Assembly (NCBI RefSeq): GCF_000758705.1
Contig: NZ_CP009287.1
Location: 2,914,001-2,978,000, forward strand
DNA length: 64,000 nucleotides
Direction: 5' to 3'
Origin: Paenibacillus graminis
GTDB taxonomy: Bacteria > Bacillota > Bacilli > Paenibacillales > Paenibacillaceae
The first letter of the stretch is position 1; each line of letters begins with the position of its first letter. This document shows positions 53,239-61,895 of this stretch, piece by piece. The position numbers and the translations under genes were made by a program. The notes below the pieces were generated by a model. That model had not been told where the DNA came from. It saw only the letters and a list, made by a program, of their open reading frames with translations, and made no database searches.

Positions 53239-53976
53239 ATGAACACCCAAGATCAGATCGAAAAATTCAAGCAGCTTAAATATGATTTGACCCGTTTTAT
53301 GATGATTTACAAATTTGCACTGGAGGAAATTGAGACCAAAATCGAAATCCTGAAGCAGGAATTCCAGATGCTCCATGACTACAGCCCGATCGAGCATACG
53401 AAATCGCGGATCAAATCTCCCGAGAGCATTATGAACAAAATGCTGCGCAAAAACAGCGAGCTGTCGCTGCCTGCGATCAAAGCCAGCATTAAGGATATCG
53501 CCGGACTGCGGATTACCTGCTCCTTTATTTCCGACATTTATCAGGTCAGTGCCATGCTGCAGAAGCAGGATGACCTGAAGGTGCTTGGCGTGAAGGATTA
53601 TATCAAGAATCCTAAGCCCAATGGCTATCAGAGCCTGCATCTGTTGGTCGAGGTGCCGGTGTTTTTGTCCGACTGTCAGGAGCATGTCTGTGTAGAGGTG
53701 CAGATCCGCACCATTGCCATGGATTTCTGGGCCAGTCTGGAGCACAAAATCTTTTATAAATACAGCCAGTCCGTTCCTGAGCATCTGACCCGCGAATTGA
53801 AGAATGCCGCCGACAAGGCGTATGAGCTGGATCTGCAAATGGAGCGTCTGCACCGGGAAATTAAGGAGATCAAGGATGCCCAGGGCGACGATTCCGATGA
53901 AGAGCTCCGCCGGATTATTATCAACAATCAGCAATTTAATCTGCCGGCGAATTTCATCAAGCTGTTAGGCGAATAA
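53239..53976 (+). CDS. small alarmone synthetase (GTP pyrophosphokinase, RelQ/YjbM-like)
   Basis: Makes (p)ppGpp from GTP/GDP and ATP. It has 245 residues with only the synthetase domain: KSPESIMNKMLRK, DIAGLRITC, DYIKNPKPNGYQSLH (substrate Tyr stacking region) and VEVQIRTIAMDFWASLEHK with the catalytic Glu. The C-terminus is helical, as in tetrameric RelQ. No hydrolase domain, as usual. The frame begins at an ATG 2 nt from AGGAG; the ATG at 53239 has an 8-nt spacing and is preferred. Confidence 0.93.
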   Translation: MNTQDQIEKFKQLKYDLTRFMMIYKFALEEIETKIEILKQEFQMLHDYSPIEHTKSRIKSPESIMNKMLRKNSELSLPAIKASIKDIAGLRITCSFISDIYQVSAMLQKQDDLKVLGVKDYIKNPKPNGYQSLHLLVEVPVFLSDCQEHVCVEVQIRTIAMDFWASLEHKIFYKYSQSVPEHLTRELKNAADKAYELDLQMERLHREIKEIKDAQGDDSDEELRRIIINNQQFNLPANFIKLLGE

Positions 53977-54033
53977 AGGAGGGAATACATCGGGATTTTT
54001 TTGAAAATCAGTGAAGTGGAGGAGAGATGAGCT

Positions 54034-55659
54034 TTGAGCAAGCCTAATCTTCGCAGCATAACAGTCAATCAAATCGGCTATTCCACAGAAGGAGCCAAGA
54101 TCGCCATTGTCAATGGGGAAGGGCAGGGTTTCCGGGTGATCCGTGAAGAGACGGGGGAAGTGGTGTATGCCGGGAAGTCCGGCGCTGCCGTGCTGGATAA
54201 GCCCAGCGGTGCCAAGGCCCGTGCGGCTGATTTCTCGGAAGTCAGGACCGCAGGGAGATATTACATTGAAGGAGACGACGGGTCAATATCCGCTTCTTTT
54301 GTGATTGCAGACAAGCCCTATCAGGAGCTGCAGCAGGGACTTTTGAAAGCCTTTTATTATTTCCGCTGCGGCGTGGAGCTGACCGGGGAATATGCCGGTC
54401 CATGGGCACACGGTGCATGCCATACGGCAGAAGGCATCGTGCACGGGCAACCGGAGAAGCGCCTCGACGGCTGCGGAGGCTGGCATGATGCCGGAGATTA
54501 CGGCAAATACTCCGGCCCGGGCGCCAAGGCTATTGCCGATCTGCTGCTGGCCTATGAGCTGTACCCGGCAGCTTTTGAGGCTGCGGTTCCGCTGCCGGAG
54601 AGCGACGGCCGGACGCCGGATGTACTGCTGGAGTGCAAGGTGGAGCTGGACTGGCTGTTCAAGATGCAGGAAGCCGGTACAGGCGGAGTGTACCACAAGC
54701 TGACGACATTGAACTTCCCCGGTCTTGATGTGATGCCGGAGAACGACACTGCGGAGCTGTACATCTCACCGGTATCGGCCGCGGCGACGGGTGACTTTGC
54801 CGGGGTGATGGCGATGGCGGCAAGAGTCTATGAGCCATACGACCAGGCTTATGCACGCCAATGCCTGGCGGCGGCGCAGGCCGCCTGGACCTGGCTGGAG
54901 CAGCATCCCGGGGTGCCCGGGTTCACCAATCCGCCGGGAATTACCACCGGTGAATACGGTGACGGGAATGATCAGGACGAACGGTTCTGGGCAGCCGCAG
55001 AACTCTACCGCACTACTGGCATGGAAGTCTATCATGAGGCGGTTCAGGCGCTGGCGAAGCTGCCGTTCCCGAAATACAGCCTGGGCTGGGCGGACATGGG
55101 CGGCTATGGCACGCTGGCGTATCTTCTGAGCGGGAAATCAGCCACTCAGACGGCGCTGTATGCTTCGCTGAAGCAGGGGTTGCTTGCTGAGGCTGACCGC
55201 CTGGTACAGCAGTGCCGGGAGGACGGCTACCGGATTTCCTTGCTGGAAGAGGATTATATCTGGGGCAGCAATATGCTGGTGATGAACAATGCCATGCTGC
55301 TGCTGGCGGCAGAGCATTTCAGCGGGAACACAGCCTATGCCGGCTGCGCGCTGGATCATCTGCATTATCTGATGGGCCGCAATGTGCTGGACATCAGCTA
55401 TGTGACCGGGTTCGGCGACCGTCCGGTGATGCACCCGCATCACCGCCCCTCTGTAGGGGATGGTGTTGCCGATCCGGTGCCCGGCATGGTATCCGGCGGT
55501 CCCGACCGCGGGCTGCATGATGAGTATGCTGCCCGGCATCTGCAAGGCAAGCCGGCCGCGCAGTGCTTTGCCGATCATGACCTCAGCTATTCCACGAATG
55601 AGGTCACGATCTATTGGAACTCTCCGGCTGTGTTCGTGACGGCACGGTTTAATGTGTAA
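54034..55659 (+). CDS. GH9 family glycoside hydrolase, intracellular type
   Basis: 541 residues: N-terminal Ig-like CelD_N domain (about 5-95) and an (alpha/alpha)6 GH9 domain. Catalytic residues fit GH9: the Asp pair in GGWHDAGDYGKY and the acid Glu in STNEVTIYWNSP. There is no signal peptide, so it most likely acts on imported oligosaccharides (beta-glucosidase or exo-glucosaminidase-like GH9 members) rather than on cellulose outside. TTG start with GGAGGAG 9 nt upstream. Followed closely by a HAD gene. Confidence 0.92.
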   Translation: MSKPNLRSITVNQIGYSTEGAKIAIVNGEGQGFRVIREETGEVVYAGKSGAAVLDKPSGAKARAADFSEVRTAGRYYIEGDDGSISASFVIADKPYQELQQGLLKAFYYFRCGVELTGEYAGPWAHGACHTAEGIVHGQPEKRLDGCGGWHDAGDYGKYSGPGAKAIADLLLAYELYPAAFEAAVPLPESDGRTPDVLLECKVELDWLFKMQEAGTGGVYHKLTTLNFPGLDVMPENDTAELYISPVSAAATGDFAGVMAMAARVYEPYDQAYARQCLAAAQAAWTWLEQHPGVPGFTNPPGITTGEYGDGNDQDERFWAAAELYRTTGMEVYHEAVQALAKLPFPKYSLGWADMGGYGTLAYLLSGKSATQTALYASLKQGLLAEADRLVQQCREDGYRISLLEEDYIWGSNMLVMNNAMLLLAAEHFSGNTAYAGCALDHLHYLMGRNVLDISYVTGFGDRPVMHPHHRPSVGDGVADPVPGMVSGGPDRGLHDEYAARHLQGKPAAQCFADHDLSYSTNEVTIYWNSPAVFVTARFNV

Positions 55660-55686
55660 GGAAAATCTGCAAAGGAGCGACTTCCA

Positions 55687-56391
55687 GTGAATCCTTACAA
55701 AGTAGTCAGCTTGGATATGTTTCAGACTCTGGTGAACATTGAAGGCCGGAGGAACCGCATCTGGAAGCCGATTCTGCAGCAGGATTTTAGCGAAGCACGG
55801 GCTTTGGAGCTGGCTCAAGCCCTGCTAAACCATTATTTTGCGCAAGCAGCAGCCATTCGTGATGCCGGGAGCTTTTGCACCAGCCAGGAAATATACCGCA
55901 GCGGCTTTGAGAAAGTCTTCCACGAGCATAGGCTGAGCTTTGATTGTCATGAGGCTGTGGATATTCTCTTTGCCGAGCATCGGCTGTCCGGCCTCTATGC
56001 AGACACCCGGCCCTTCCTGCAGAAGATCTCTGAAGCGTATCAGGTCTGCATTGTCAGCGACACGGATACTCTGATGCTGCCGGATTTCTATAAGGAGTAT
56101 CCGATCAGGCTGTTCACTTCAGAAGATTACGGCTCCTACAAAAATGACGGGTTGAACCGGATGTTCACAGAGGTTATCGCATACTATGGCGTGCAGCCCG
56201 GGGAAATACTGCATATAGGAGATTCGGCCTCGGATGTGCTGGGAGCGGCCAGAGCGGGAATCCGCAGCTGCTGGATCAACCGGACGGGATCAGCCTGGAA
56301 TCATGCTGGGCAGCCGCCGGATTATACAGTAGGCAATCTTGAAGAGATTTATGCGATTCTTGAGCCGGGGGTTCATACCGCACATACTTGA
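55687..56391 (+). CDS. HAD family hydrolase
   Basis: Phosphatase-like protein of 234 residues. Motif I is SLDMFQTL, with the nucleophile Asp but Met-Phe following and no general-acid Asp at +2 (D-M-F), which is unusual for a phosphatase and reminds of haloacid dehalogenase-like members. Motif II IVSDTD, motif III Lys in SYKNDG, motif IV HIGDSASDVLGA. GTG start with AAAGGAG upstream, 27 bp behind the GH9 gene, so probably co-transcribed. Confidence 0.88.
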   Translation: MNPYKVVSLDMFQTLVNIEGRRNRIWKPILQQDFSEARALELAQALLNHYFAQAAAIRDAGSFCTSQEIYRSGFEKVFHEHRLSFDCHEAVDILFAEHRLSGLYADTRPFLQKISEAYQVCIVSDTDTLMLPDFYKEYPIRLFTSEDYGSYKNDGLNRMFTEVIAYYGVQPGEILHIGDSASDVLGAARAGIRSCWINRTGSAWNHAGQPPDYTVGNLEEIYAILEPGVHTAHT

Positions 56392-56424
56392 TACCAAGAT
56401 ACAGTAGAAGGGAAGGTATTCTTC

Positions 56425-56974
56425 ATGGAACTGCAACTGAAAGGTCAAACAGCGCTGATTACCGGATCAATTCTTTGAGATCCCGGACAGCGAATGGCTG
56501 AGATTTTTTGAGGTAAATGTACTGAGCGGTATCCGGTTAAGCCGGCACTATCTGCAGGGGATGCTCCGGCGGAATGCGGGACGGGTGATCTTTATCGGAA
56601 GTGAGGCAGCGGTAATGCCATCACAGGAAATGGCCCACTACAGTGCCACCAAAACGATGCAGCTGTCCGTCTCACGAAGCTTGGCTGAGCTGACCGGCGG
56701 AACGAAGGTGACCGTCAATACTGTACTTCCCGGCTCTACCTTGACCGAAGGGGTGGAAAAGATGCTGCAGACCTTGTATCCCCATGAGAACCTCAGTCCA
56801 GCGGAAGCAGAGAAACGGTTCATGAAGGAAAACCGTCCGACCTCAATCCTTGAAAGATTGATCTGGCCCGAGGAGATTGCCGAGTTTGTAGCCTTTCTGA
56901 GCAGTCCTCTGTCTGCTGCCATCAATGGGGCGGCATTGCGTGCAGATGGTGGATTGGTACGCAGCGTGTTCTAA
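56425..56974 (+). pseudogene. SDR oxidoreductase, broken by an internal deletion and frameshift
   Basis: The start is intact ([15 protein letters not shown] after AAGGGAAGG), but directly after the cofactor motif the reading frame ends (ATTCTTTGA). From 56471 another frame continues as [20 protein letters not shown] and on through [10 protein letters not shown] and the active-site HYSATK to a normal SDR C-terminus. About 70-80 residues between the Gly motif and the mid-domain are missing, and the frames differ by +1. The 137-residue frame from 56561 is only the remaining part. Not expected to be functional. Confidence 0.85.
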
Positions 56975-57049
56975 AGTAAAAATATCATAGATACTTCATA
57001 ATCCTGTTGCTGGAACGATGACTCTGGACATGGCGATCCGGAGGTGCAA

Positions 57050-57124
57050 ATGTCAAAACCCCCATCTTTTTGCTTAGACCACCTCTATGATTGGACGGAA
57101 CGGCTGGTAATTCCGGGAGAATGA
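57050..57124 (+). CDS. possible 24-residue ORF with strong SD
   Basis: ATG with GGAGGTG about 4 nt upstream, encoding MSKPPSFCLDHLYDWTERLV plus four residues, and stop at the base of the following terminator. Only the SD and terminator support it. Otherwise the gap 56975-57378 holds no gene. Confidence 0.25.
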   Translation: MSKPPSFCLDHLYDWTERLVIPGE

Positions 57125-57171
57125 AAAGAGCAAGCGGATTTGGGAGTTCTTCCCGCCGTTTGCTCTTTTTA
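57123..57171 (+). terminator. intrinsic terminator in the gap before the diguanylate cyclase
   Basis: AAAAGAGCAA(G)CGG / CCG(T)TTGCTCTTTTT hairpin with T-run. Confidence 0.8.
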
Positions 57172-57378
57172 TCTGTTTTTCCGGAATCTTTAGTCTCGTG
57201 AGAAATCCGGCTGTAATTTTATCCCCTTGAAATTCTGCCCTGTAATTACCAATAAATCTGCCTTTGCATCATTGATCTGGAAGAAAAAACTGCTGGTGGA
57301 CTCTGTTGTCCAATCGTATAATTAAACAAAGATAAACCTGTCGGCAGCTGCCGCCCAGCATTACAAGGAGGTTAAGGA

Positions 57379-58974
57379 ATGCCCAGACTGGGAGGAGCAG
57401 GACAAAGACCACAGAAGAAACTCAGTCTTACCCTACTGCTGATCGGTCTGGTCACACTGGTGGTTCTGCTGACTTCAACGATCCTGCTCACCGCTTCATA
57501 TCATTCGAAAAAAAAGTCGCTGATAGAAACGACCCTGAATTTGAATCAGGCCAATGCCGACCGCATGAGCCGGACAATGGATTCCCTGTTCCGTTCCATG
57601 CGCAGCAGTATGGCATACAGTGCGGACAAGCTGTCCAGGCTCGATGTGCTGCCGTCCGGGGAAGTGGATGATTACCTTGAATTGATGCGCAAGAGCAGCA
57701 CTTATTTTAATTCAATTCTTTTGGTAGGGGCAGATGGAATTGTCCGCAATACCTCACCGGCAACGCTTGGAATGGAAGGCAAGCCGATTAAGTCCCCTTG
57801 GGCCCTAGAAGCGCTTGGTCTTAAAAGCCCATATCTCTCTGAGCCATACACTGCTGTTTCGACGGGCAGAATGATCATTTTTATGAGCGAGCCGGTATAT
57901 GCTCCGGATAAGCATTATCTTGGGCAGCTGGGCGGCACGATCTACCTGCAGGATAACAATATCCTAAATATGATTTTTGGGAACACGGATGATATCGATG
58001 CTTCTGGTTCGTATTATTATATCGTCAGCTCCAGCGGGCATCTGCTGTTTCATCCCGACAAAGAACGGATTAATGAAGACGTTAGCGGCAATGAAGTGGT
58101 CCGGGAATTGATGAAAGGCAACAGCGGGCAGAGAGAGGCGTTGAACCTAAGAGGTGTACAGCTGCTGGCCGGCTATTCCAGTGTTCAGGCCAATGGATGG
58201 GGAATTGTAGTAGTTTCCCCTGTGAGCTTCATTCAGAAGGAGCTATGGAGCCAAATCCGTACCACTCTTGCTTATACGTTGATTCCCTTTGCGGTTCTGC
58301 TGCTTCTTGCTGTTCTCCTGGCCCATCAATTAGCCCAGCCTTTTGTTATGCTTGCTGATCTGATGAGCAGAGTGGGCAAGGGAAAAGCAGAGCTGCCTGA
58401 ACTGAAGCCGCACTGGAACCGGGAGGCGGACCTTTTGACCAAAGCGGTCACCATAGCCTGGAGTAATATCCAGAAGCATACAGACCAGCTCACCCAGGCA
58501 GCCATGACGGATATTCTGACGGGTCTGGCCAACCGCAGATCCCTTGAGCTCACAATGAATCAGTGGATTGCCGCGCAGTTTTCGTTCTCTGTGATTGTGC
58601 TGGATGTTGATAAATTCAAATTTGTAAATGACACCTACGGCCACCTGGCAGGAGACGAGGTTCTGAAGCAGGTTGCAGGCATATTGAAAATGAGCATACG
58701 TCCAGGGGATGTCTGCTGCCGTTATGGCGGAGAGGAGTTCGTTGTGCTTCTTCCGCGAACCAAGCCTTCGGATGCCTATACCGTTGCGGAACGAATCCGC
58801 AAAACGCTGGAAGCCTCTGAAGTTCCTCTGGCGGTTAAAGTGACTTCCTCCCAGGGAATTGCTCATTATCCGAGCCATGGCAATACTCTGGAGGAGCTGC
58901 TGCAGCAGGCGGACCGTGCAATGTATTCGGCCAAAGGCAGGGGCAGGAACCGGACAGTTATAGCAGATGAGTAA
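57379..58974 (+). CDS. diguanylate cyclase with dCache sensor domain
   Basis: 531 residues: membrane helix at about 15-38, extracellular double-Cache domain (about 40-290), second helix (about 297-320), short HAMP-like linker, then GGDEF domain (about 370-530). The active site is RYGGEEF near residue 450, so c-di-GMP synthesis is expected. An inhibitory I-site RxxD (RPGD) lies five residues upstream, so product feedback is likely. An extracellular small molecule probably controls it. ATG with AAGGAGG upstream. Confidence 0.94.
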   Translation: MPRLGGAGQRPQKKLSLTLLLIGLVTLVVLLTSTILLTASYHSKKKSLIETTLNLNQANADRMSRTMDSLFRSMRSSMAYSADKLSRLDVLPSGEVDDYLELMRKSSTYFNSILLVGADGIVRNTSPATLGMEGKPIKSPWALEALGLKSPYLSEPYTAVSTGRMIIFMSEPVYAPDKHYLGQLGGTIYLQDNNILNMIFGNTDDIDASGSYYYIVSSSGHLLFHPDKERINEDVSGNEVVRELMKGNSGQREALNLRGVQLLAGYSSVQANGWGIVVVSPVSFIQKELWSQIRTTLAYTLIPFAVLLLLAVLLAHQLAQPFVMLADLMSRVGKGKAELPELKPHWNREADLLTKAVTIAWSNIQKHTDQLTQAAMTDILTGLANRRSLELTMNQWIAAQFSFSVIVLDVDKFKFVNDTYGHLAGDEVLKQVAGILKMSIRPGDVCCRYGGEEFVVLLPRTKPSDAYTVAERIRKTLEASEVPLAVKVTSSQGIAHYPSHGNTLEELLQQADRAMYSAKGRGRNRTVIADE

Positions 58975-59060
58975 AAATAATAATTCACCTGGGCCTGGGC
59001 GGATACATATTCTAACGCAGGAACGATAAAAAACGGATCTGCGGAAAGGAAGGCGTCCAG

Positions 59061-59810
59061 GTGACTTCATACATGGATTACAAATCACCCACTGCACAAT
59101 TTAGCTTTGATGTGAATTCAAACACAACGTTTAAGAAGGATGATTGTAATTATATCAATACCCTGTCGATCAAAGAGCTTAATACACTGGAGAATACATC
59201 TCTCCTTGATATTTTTCTCAGCCGCTCAAACGTGGTGGAACCGCATTACCACCAGAATGCCGCTGAACTCATCTATTGTATCTCCGGGGCTGCAGTCGTC
59301 TCGCTGATCAATCCGTTTACGAACGAGCTGCTGCATTTTCCCGTTACACCAGGCCAGGTGGCCAATGTGCCGCAGGGCTGGTGGCACTATGAAGTGGCTA
59401 CATCCGATTGTACCCATCTGCTGGCCATCTTCAACGCCCCTGTTCCAGAGGTCATTCTGGGCTCTGATCTCCTGACGCTTACTCCGGCAAATGTACTGGC
59501 CCACACCTACTGTCTCAATGAAGCCAAAGTGAAGGACACACTGGCGCCGGTGAAGCCGGGCACCTTCATTGGCCCGCCTGCAGACTGCTGCGAACCCGGC
59601 ACAACCGAGGAAGCTAATGCGGCTCATGCCAACAATATGGCTCCGTATACTTATCCGCTGGTTCCGCAATCGCTTCAGCCCTTTGGTTATCAGCCTGCGC
59701 CGATGCACGGCTATTACGGCCAGCCCTATGTCCAGCAGTACCACGACCAGCCTTATGTTCAGCCTTATCCGGGCCTGCAGACAGCGGTGGACCCGGCCGG
59801 GAATGTGTGA
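59061..59810 (+). CDS. cupin domain protein with Tyr/Pro/Gln-rich tail
   Basis: 249 residues. Cupin at about 45-140: EPHYHQNAAELIYCISG gives the metal His/Glu set and GQVANVPQGWWHYEV the second motif. Such monocupins include oxalate-decarboxylase-like and spore coat-associated proteins. The last about 55 residues are repetitive (YGQPYVQQYHDQPYVQPYPG), as in structural or coat proteins. GTG start with AAGGAAGG upstream. A terminator follows. Confidence 0.85.
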   Translation: MTSYMDYKSPTAQFSFDVNSNTTFKKDDCNYINTLSIKELNTLENTSLLDIFLSRSNVVEPHYHQNAAELIYCISGAAVVSLINPFTNELLHFPVTPGQVANVPQGWWHYEVATSDCTHLLAIFNAPVPEVILGSDLLTLTPANVLAHTYCLNEAKVKDTLAPVKPGTFIGPPADCCEPGTTEEANAAHANNMAPYTYPLVPQSLQPFGYQPAPMHGYYGQPYVQQYHDQPYVQPYPGLQTAVDPAGNV

Positions 59811-59856
59811 ACCTAAGCTCTAACTGAACAGCCGGCAGACTTTTGTGCCTCCCCGG

Positions 59857-59882
59857 GACCCGTCAAATGGACGGGTTTTTAC
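59857..59882 (+). terminator. terminator after the cupin gene
   Basis: GACCCGTC / GACGGGTT hairpin, loop AAATG, five T. Confidence 0.8.
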
Positions 59883-59964
59883 TGTGCCCGATGCATTTAT
59901 GGTATCTTACGGGAGGGGCTGCTGCTCTTGGTCTATCGTCAACTGTTCCGGGTAATAGAAGGGA

Positions 59965-60000
59965 GAAGCCACCCGCAGATTGCTCCCTGCGGGTGGCTTC
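59965..60000 (-). terminator. terminator of the YhdH-type oxidoreductase gene
   Basis: Perfect 14-bp stem GAAGCCACCCGCAG / CTGCGGGTGGCTTC, just past the stop codon on the minus strand; the following T-run is interrupted by C. Confidence 0.7.
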
Positions 60001-60004
60001 GTTG

Positions 60005-60997
60005 TTAAGACAAGCGGACTAATATGCGGCCCCGTGTGTTGGATTGAAGGATATCCTCCAGTGCAGCAGGCAGCCCGGTTAAAGTGATCTCGCGGTCCAC
60101 AAGCGCGTCCAGCCGCTCAGGCTTCAGATCAGAGGCCATCCGTTCCCAAATCTGAATGCGCTCTTCCATCGGACAAGCGACAGAATCAATTCCCAGCAGA
60201 TTGACACCGCGCAAGATAAAGGGCAGAACAGACGCCGGTACCGCTGTTCCGGCGGTTAAGCCGCTGGCGGCAACTGAGCCGCCGTAAGCGATTGAGCTGA
60301 GCACTGCTGCCAGCGGAGTGCCGCCTACTGAATCAACCGCCGCCTGCCACAGCTGCTTGTCGAGCGGCTTGCCGGACCCTCCGCTGACCTGTTCACGCGA
60401 AATGATCTCAGCGGCTCCCAGCGCCTTCAAGTAGTCTGCTGCGTCTGCTCTGCCTGTACTCGCTGTAACTTGGTAGCCTTTCTTGGCAAGCATGGCTACC
60501 GCCGATCCGCCAACCCCGCCGGTTGCGCCGGTGACCAGCACTTTGCCCTTATCCGGGGCAGCACCGTGAGCCTCCAATGCCTGGATGGACATGGCCGCGG
60601 TATACCCGGCTGTACCATAGATCATCGCTTCCCGCAGGGTAAGGCCCGCCGGCAGCGGCATGACCCATCCGGCAGGGATGCGCGCATACTCGCTGAAGCC
60701 GCCGTAATGGGAGACGCCGATACCGTAGCCGGTGGCAATGACCGCTTGTCCTTCCTGGAATCGCGGGTCTGCGGAAGAAACGACCGTTCCCGACAAATCA
60801 ACACCTGGAATAAACGGATAATTCCGTACGATATTCCCGTTCGGGATACTCGCGAGTCCGTCTTTATAGTTCACACTGGAATAAGCAACACGAATCAACA
60901 CTTCTCCGGCAGGCAGTTTCTCAAGCGAAAGCGGCTGTACCGCCACGGAAAAGCTCTCCCCTTTATCGACAACCAAAGCTTGAAAGGTTTCTGTCAT
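60005..60997 (-). CDS. YhdH/YhfP family quinone oxidoreductase (AcuI-like)
   Basis: NADPH-dependent medium-chain reductase of 330 residues without zinc ligands. The family motif SSVNYKDGLAS near residue 40, the cofactor site VTGATGGVGGSAVAMLAKKGY near 155-175, and LRGVNLLGIDSVACP near 265 match YhdH/AcuI, which reduce acryloyl-CoA or quinones. ATG start. Divergent from a TetR gene across a perfect palindrome that overlaps both predicted promoters. Confidence 0.92.
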   Translation of the reverse strand: MTETFQALVVDKGESFSVAVQPLSLEKLPAGEVLIRVAYSSVNYKDGLASIPNGNIVRNYPFIPGVDLSGTVVSSADPRFQEGQAVIATGYGIGVSHYGGFSEYARIPAGWVMPLPAGLTLREAMIYGTAGYTAAMSIQALEAHGAAPDKGKVLVTGATGGVGGSAVAMLAKKGYQVTASTGRADAADYLKALGAAEIISREQVSGGSGKPLDKQLWQAAVDSVGGTPLAAVLSSIAYGGSVAASGLTAGTAVPASVLPFILRGVNLLGIDSVACPMEERIQIWERMASDLKPERLDALVDREITLTGLPAALEDILQSNTRGRILVRLS

Positions 60998-61053
60998 GCA
61001 AGGTCTCTCCTTTTGACGAGCTGTAATGTAAGTCAGTTATATATTATTTATTC

Positions 61054-61063
61054 TGACCGGTCA
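61054..61063. promoter_or_regulatory. TGACCGGTCA palindrome, probable TetR operator
   Basis: Perfect 10-bp palindrome. It overlaps the -35 of a minus-strand promoter (TTGACC, 17 nt, TATAAC) for the oxidoreductase and the -35 region (GGTCAA) of a plus-strand promoter with TATAAT at 61082 for tetR. This arrangement fits repression of both genes by the adjacent TetR protein. Confidence 0.6.
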
Positions 61064-61118
61064 ACTTTTTATTCTCTATGATATAATGTACAGTATTCCC
61101 TTATTCGCGGAGGTTGCT

Positions 61119-61715
61119 ATGGTACGCTACAAGAAATCGGAAGAGAAACGCAAGCAGATCCTTTTTGCCGCCTTTCAGGCGTTGTCTGAGCTTGGCTACG
61201 ATTCTGTGACCCTCCAGACGATCGCCGACCATGCCGAAGTCAGCAAGGGGGTCGTGCATTATTATTTTGGCAGCAAGGAAGCGGTCCTGGTGGAGCTGCT
61301 GGAATGGCTGACTGCGAAAATATCCGCCAAAGAGCAGGCAGCGGTGCAGGAGCAGCCGACAGCAGCAGGCAAGCTTAAGGCTTACATTGATTCCGCATTC
61401 CCCGGACCTGCGAAGAACCGTTCCTTTTACCGTGTATATCTGGATTTCCTGGCCAGAGCCAGCCGGATTCCGGTGTACCGGGAGATTAATCAGCGTTTCT
61501 ATGACAACTGCGCACGGATCAGCACGGAGGTGCTGACACTGGGCCAGAAGGAAGGGATTTTTGCCAAGGCACTAATCCCGGACACTACAGCCCCTGTTAT
61601 CCGTGCGATTATTGACGGCTGTCTGATCCAGTGGCTGATGAAAGACGACGACGAGCTGCATGCTGCATATAAGGAATCGTGCTATGAGGCGGTGATGAAG
61701 GTGCTGAGGGTGTAA
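61119..61715 (+). CDS. TetR family transcriptional regulator
   Basis: 198 residues. HTH at about 28-52 (LQTIADHAEVSKGVVHYYFGSKEAVLVEL), followed by a BetI-type helical domain. The frame opens at 61086, but the ATG at 61119 has GGAGG 5 nt upstream and starts at the typical MVRYKKSEEKRKQI. Divergent from the YhdH-type reductase, the likely target with itself. Confidence 0.9.
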   Translation: MVRYKKSEEKRKQILFAAFQALSELGYDSVTLQTIADHAEVSKGVVHYYFGSKEAVLVELLEWLTAKISAKEQAAVQEQPTAAGKLKAYIDSAFPGPAKNRSFYRVYLDFLARASRIPVYREINQRFYDNCARISTEVLTLGQKEGIFAKALIPDTTAPVIRAIIDGCLIQWLMKDDDELHAAYKESCYEAVMKVLRV

Positions 61716-61895
61716 AAAGCTTTGATTGGGTCTTCTGCATACATGGAGCGTGCAAAGCACTGCCGGGACGGTAAGTTTAAGTGAAACTGCAATTAGTGGT
61801 ATTCATTTAGGTTGCTGCAAGCAGAAAATATTATGTATAAAATGTGAACTGTAGTATATTGGACATAGATTGGTCAGAAAAAGGAGGCTAGCTCT

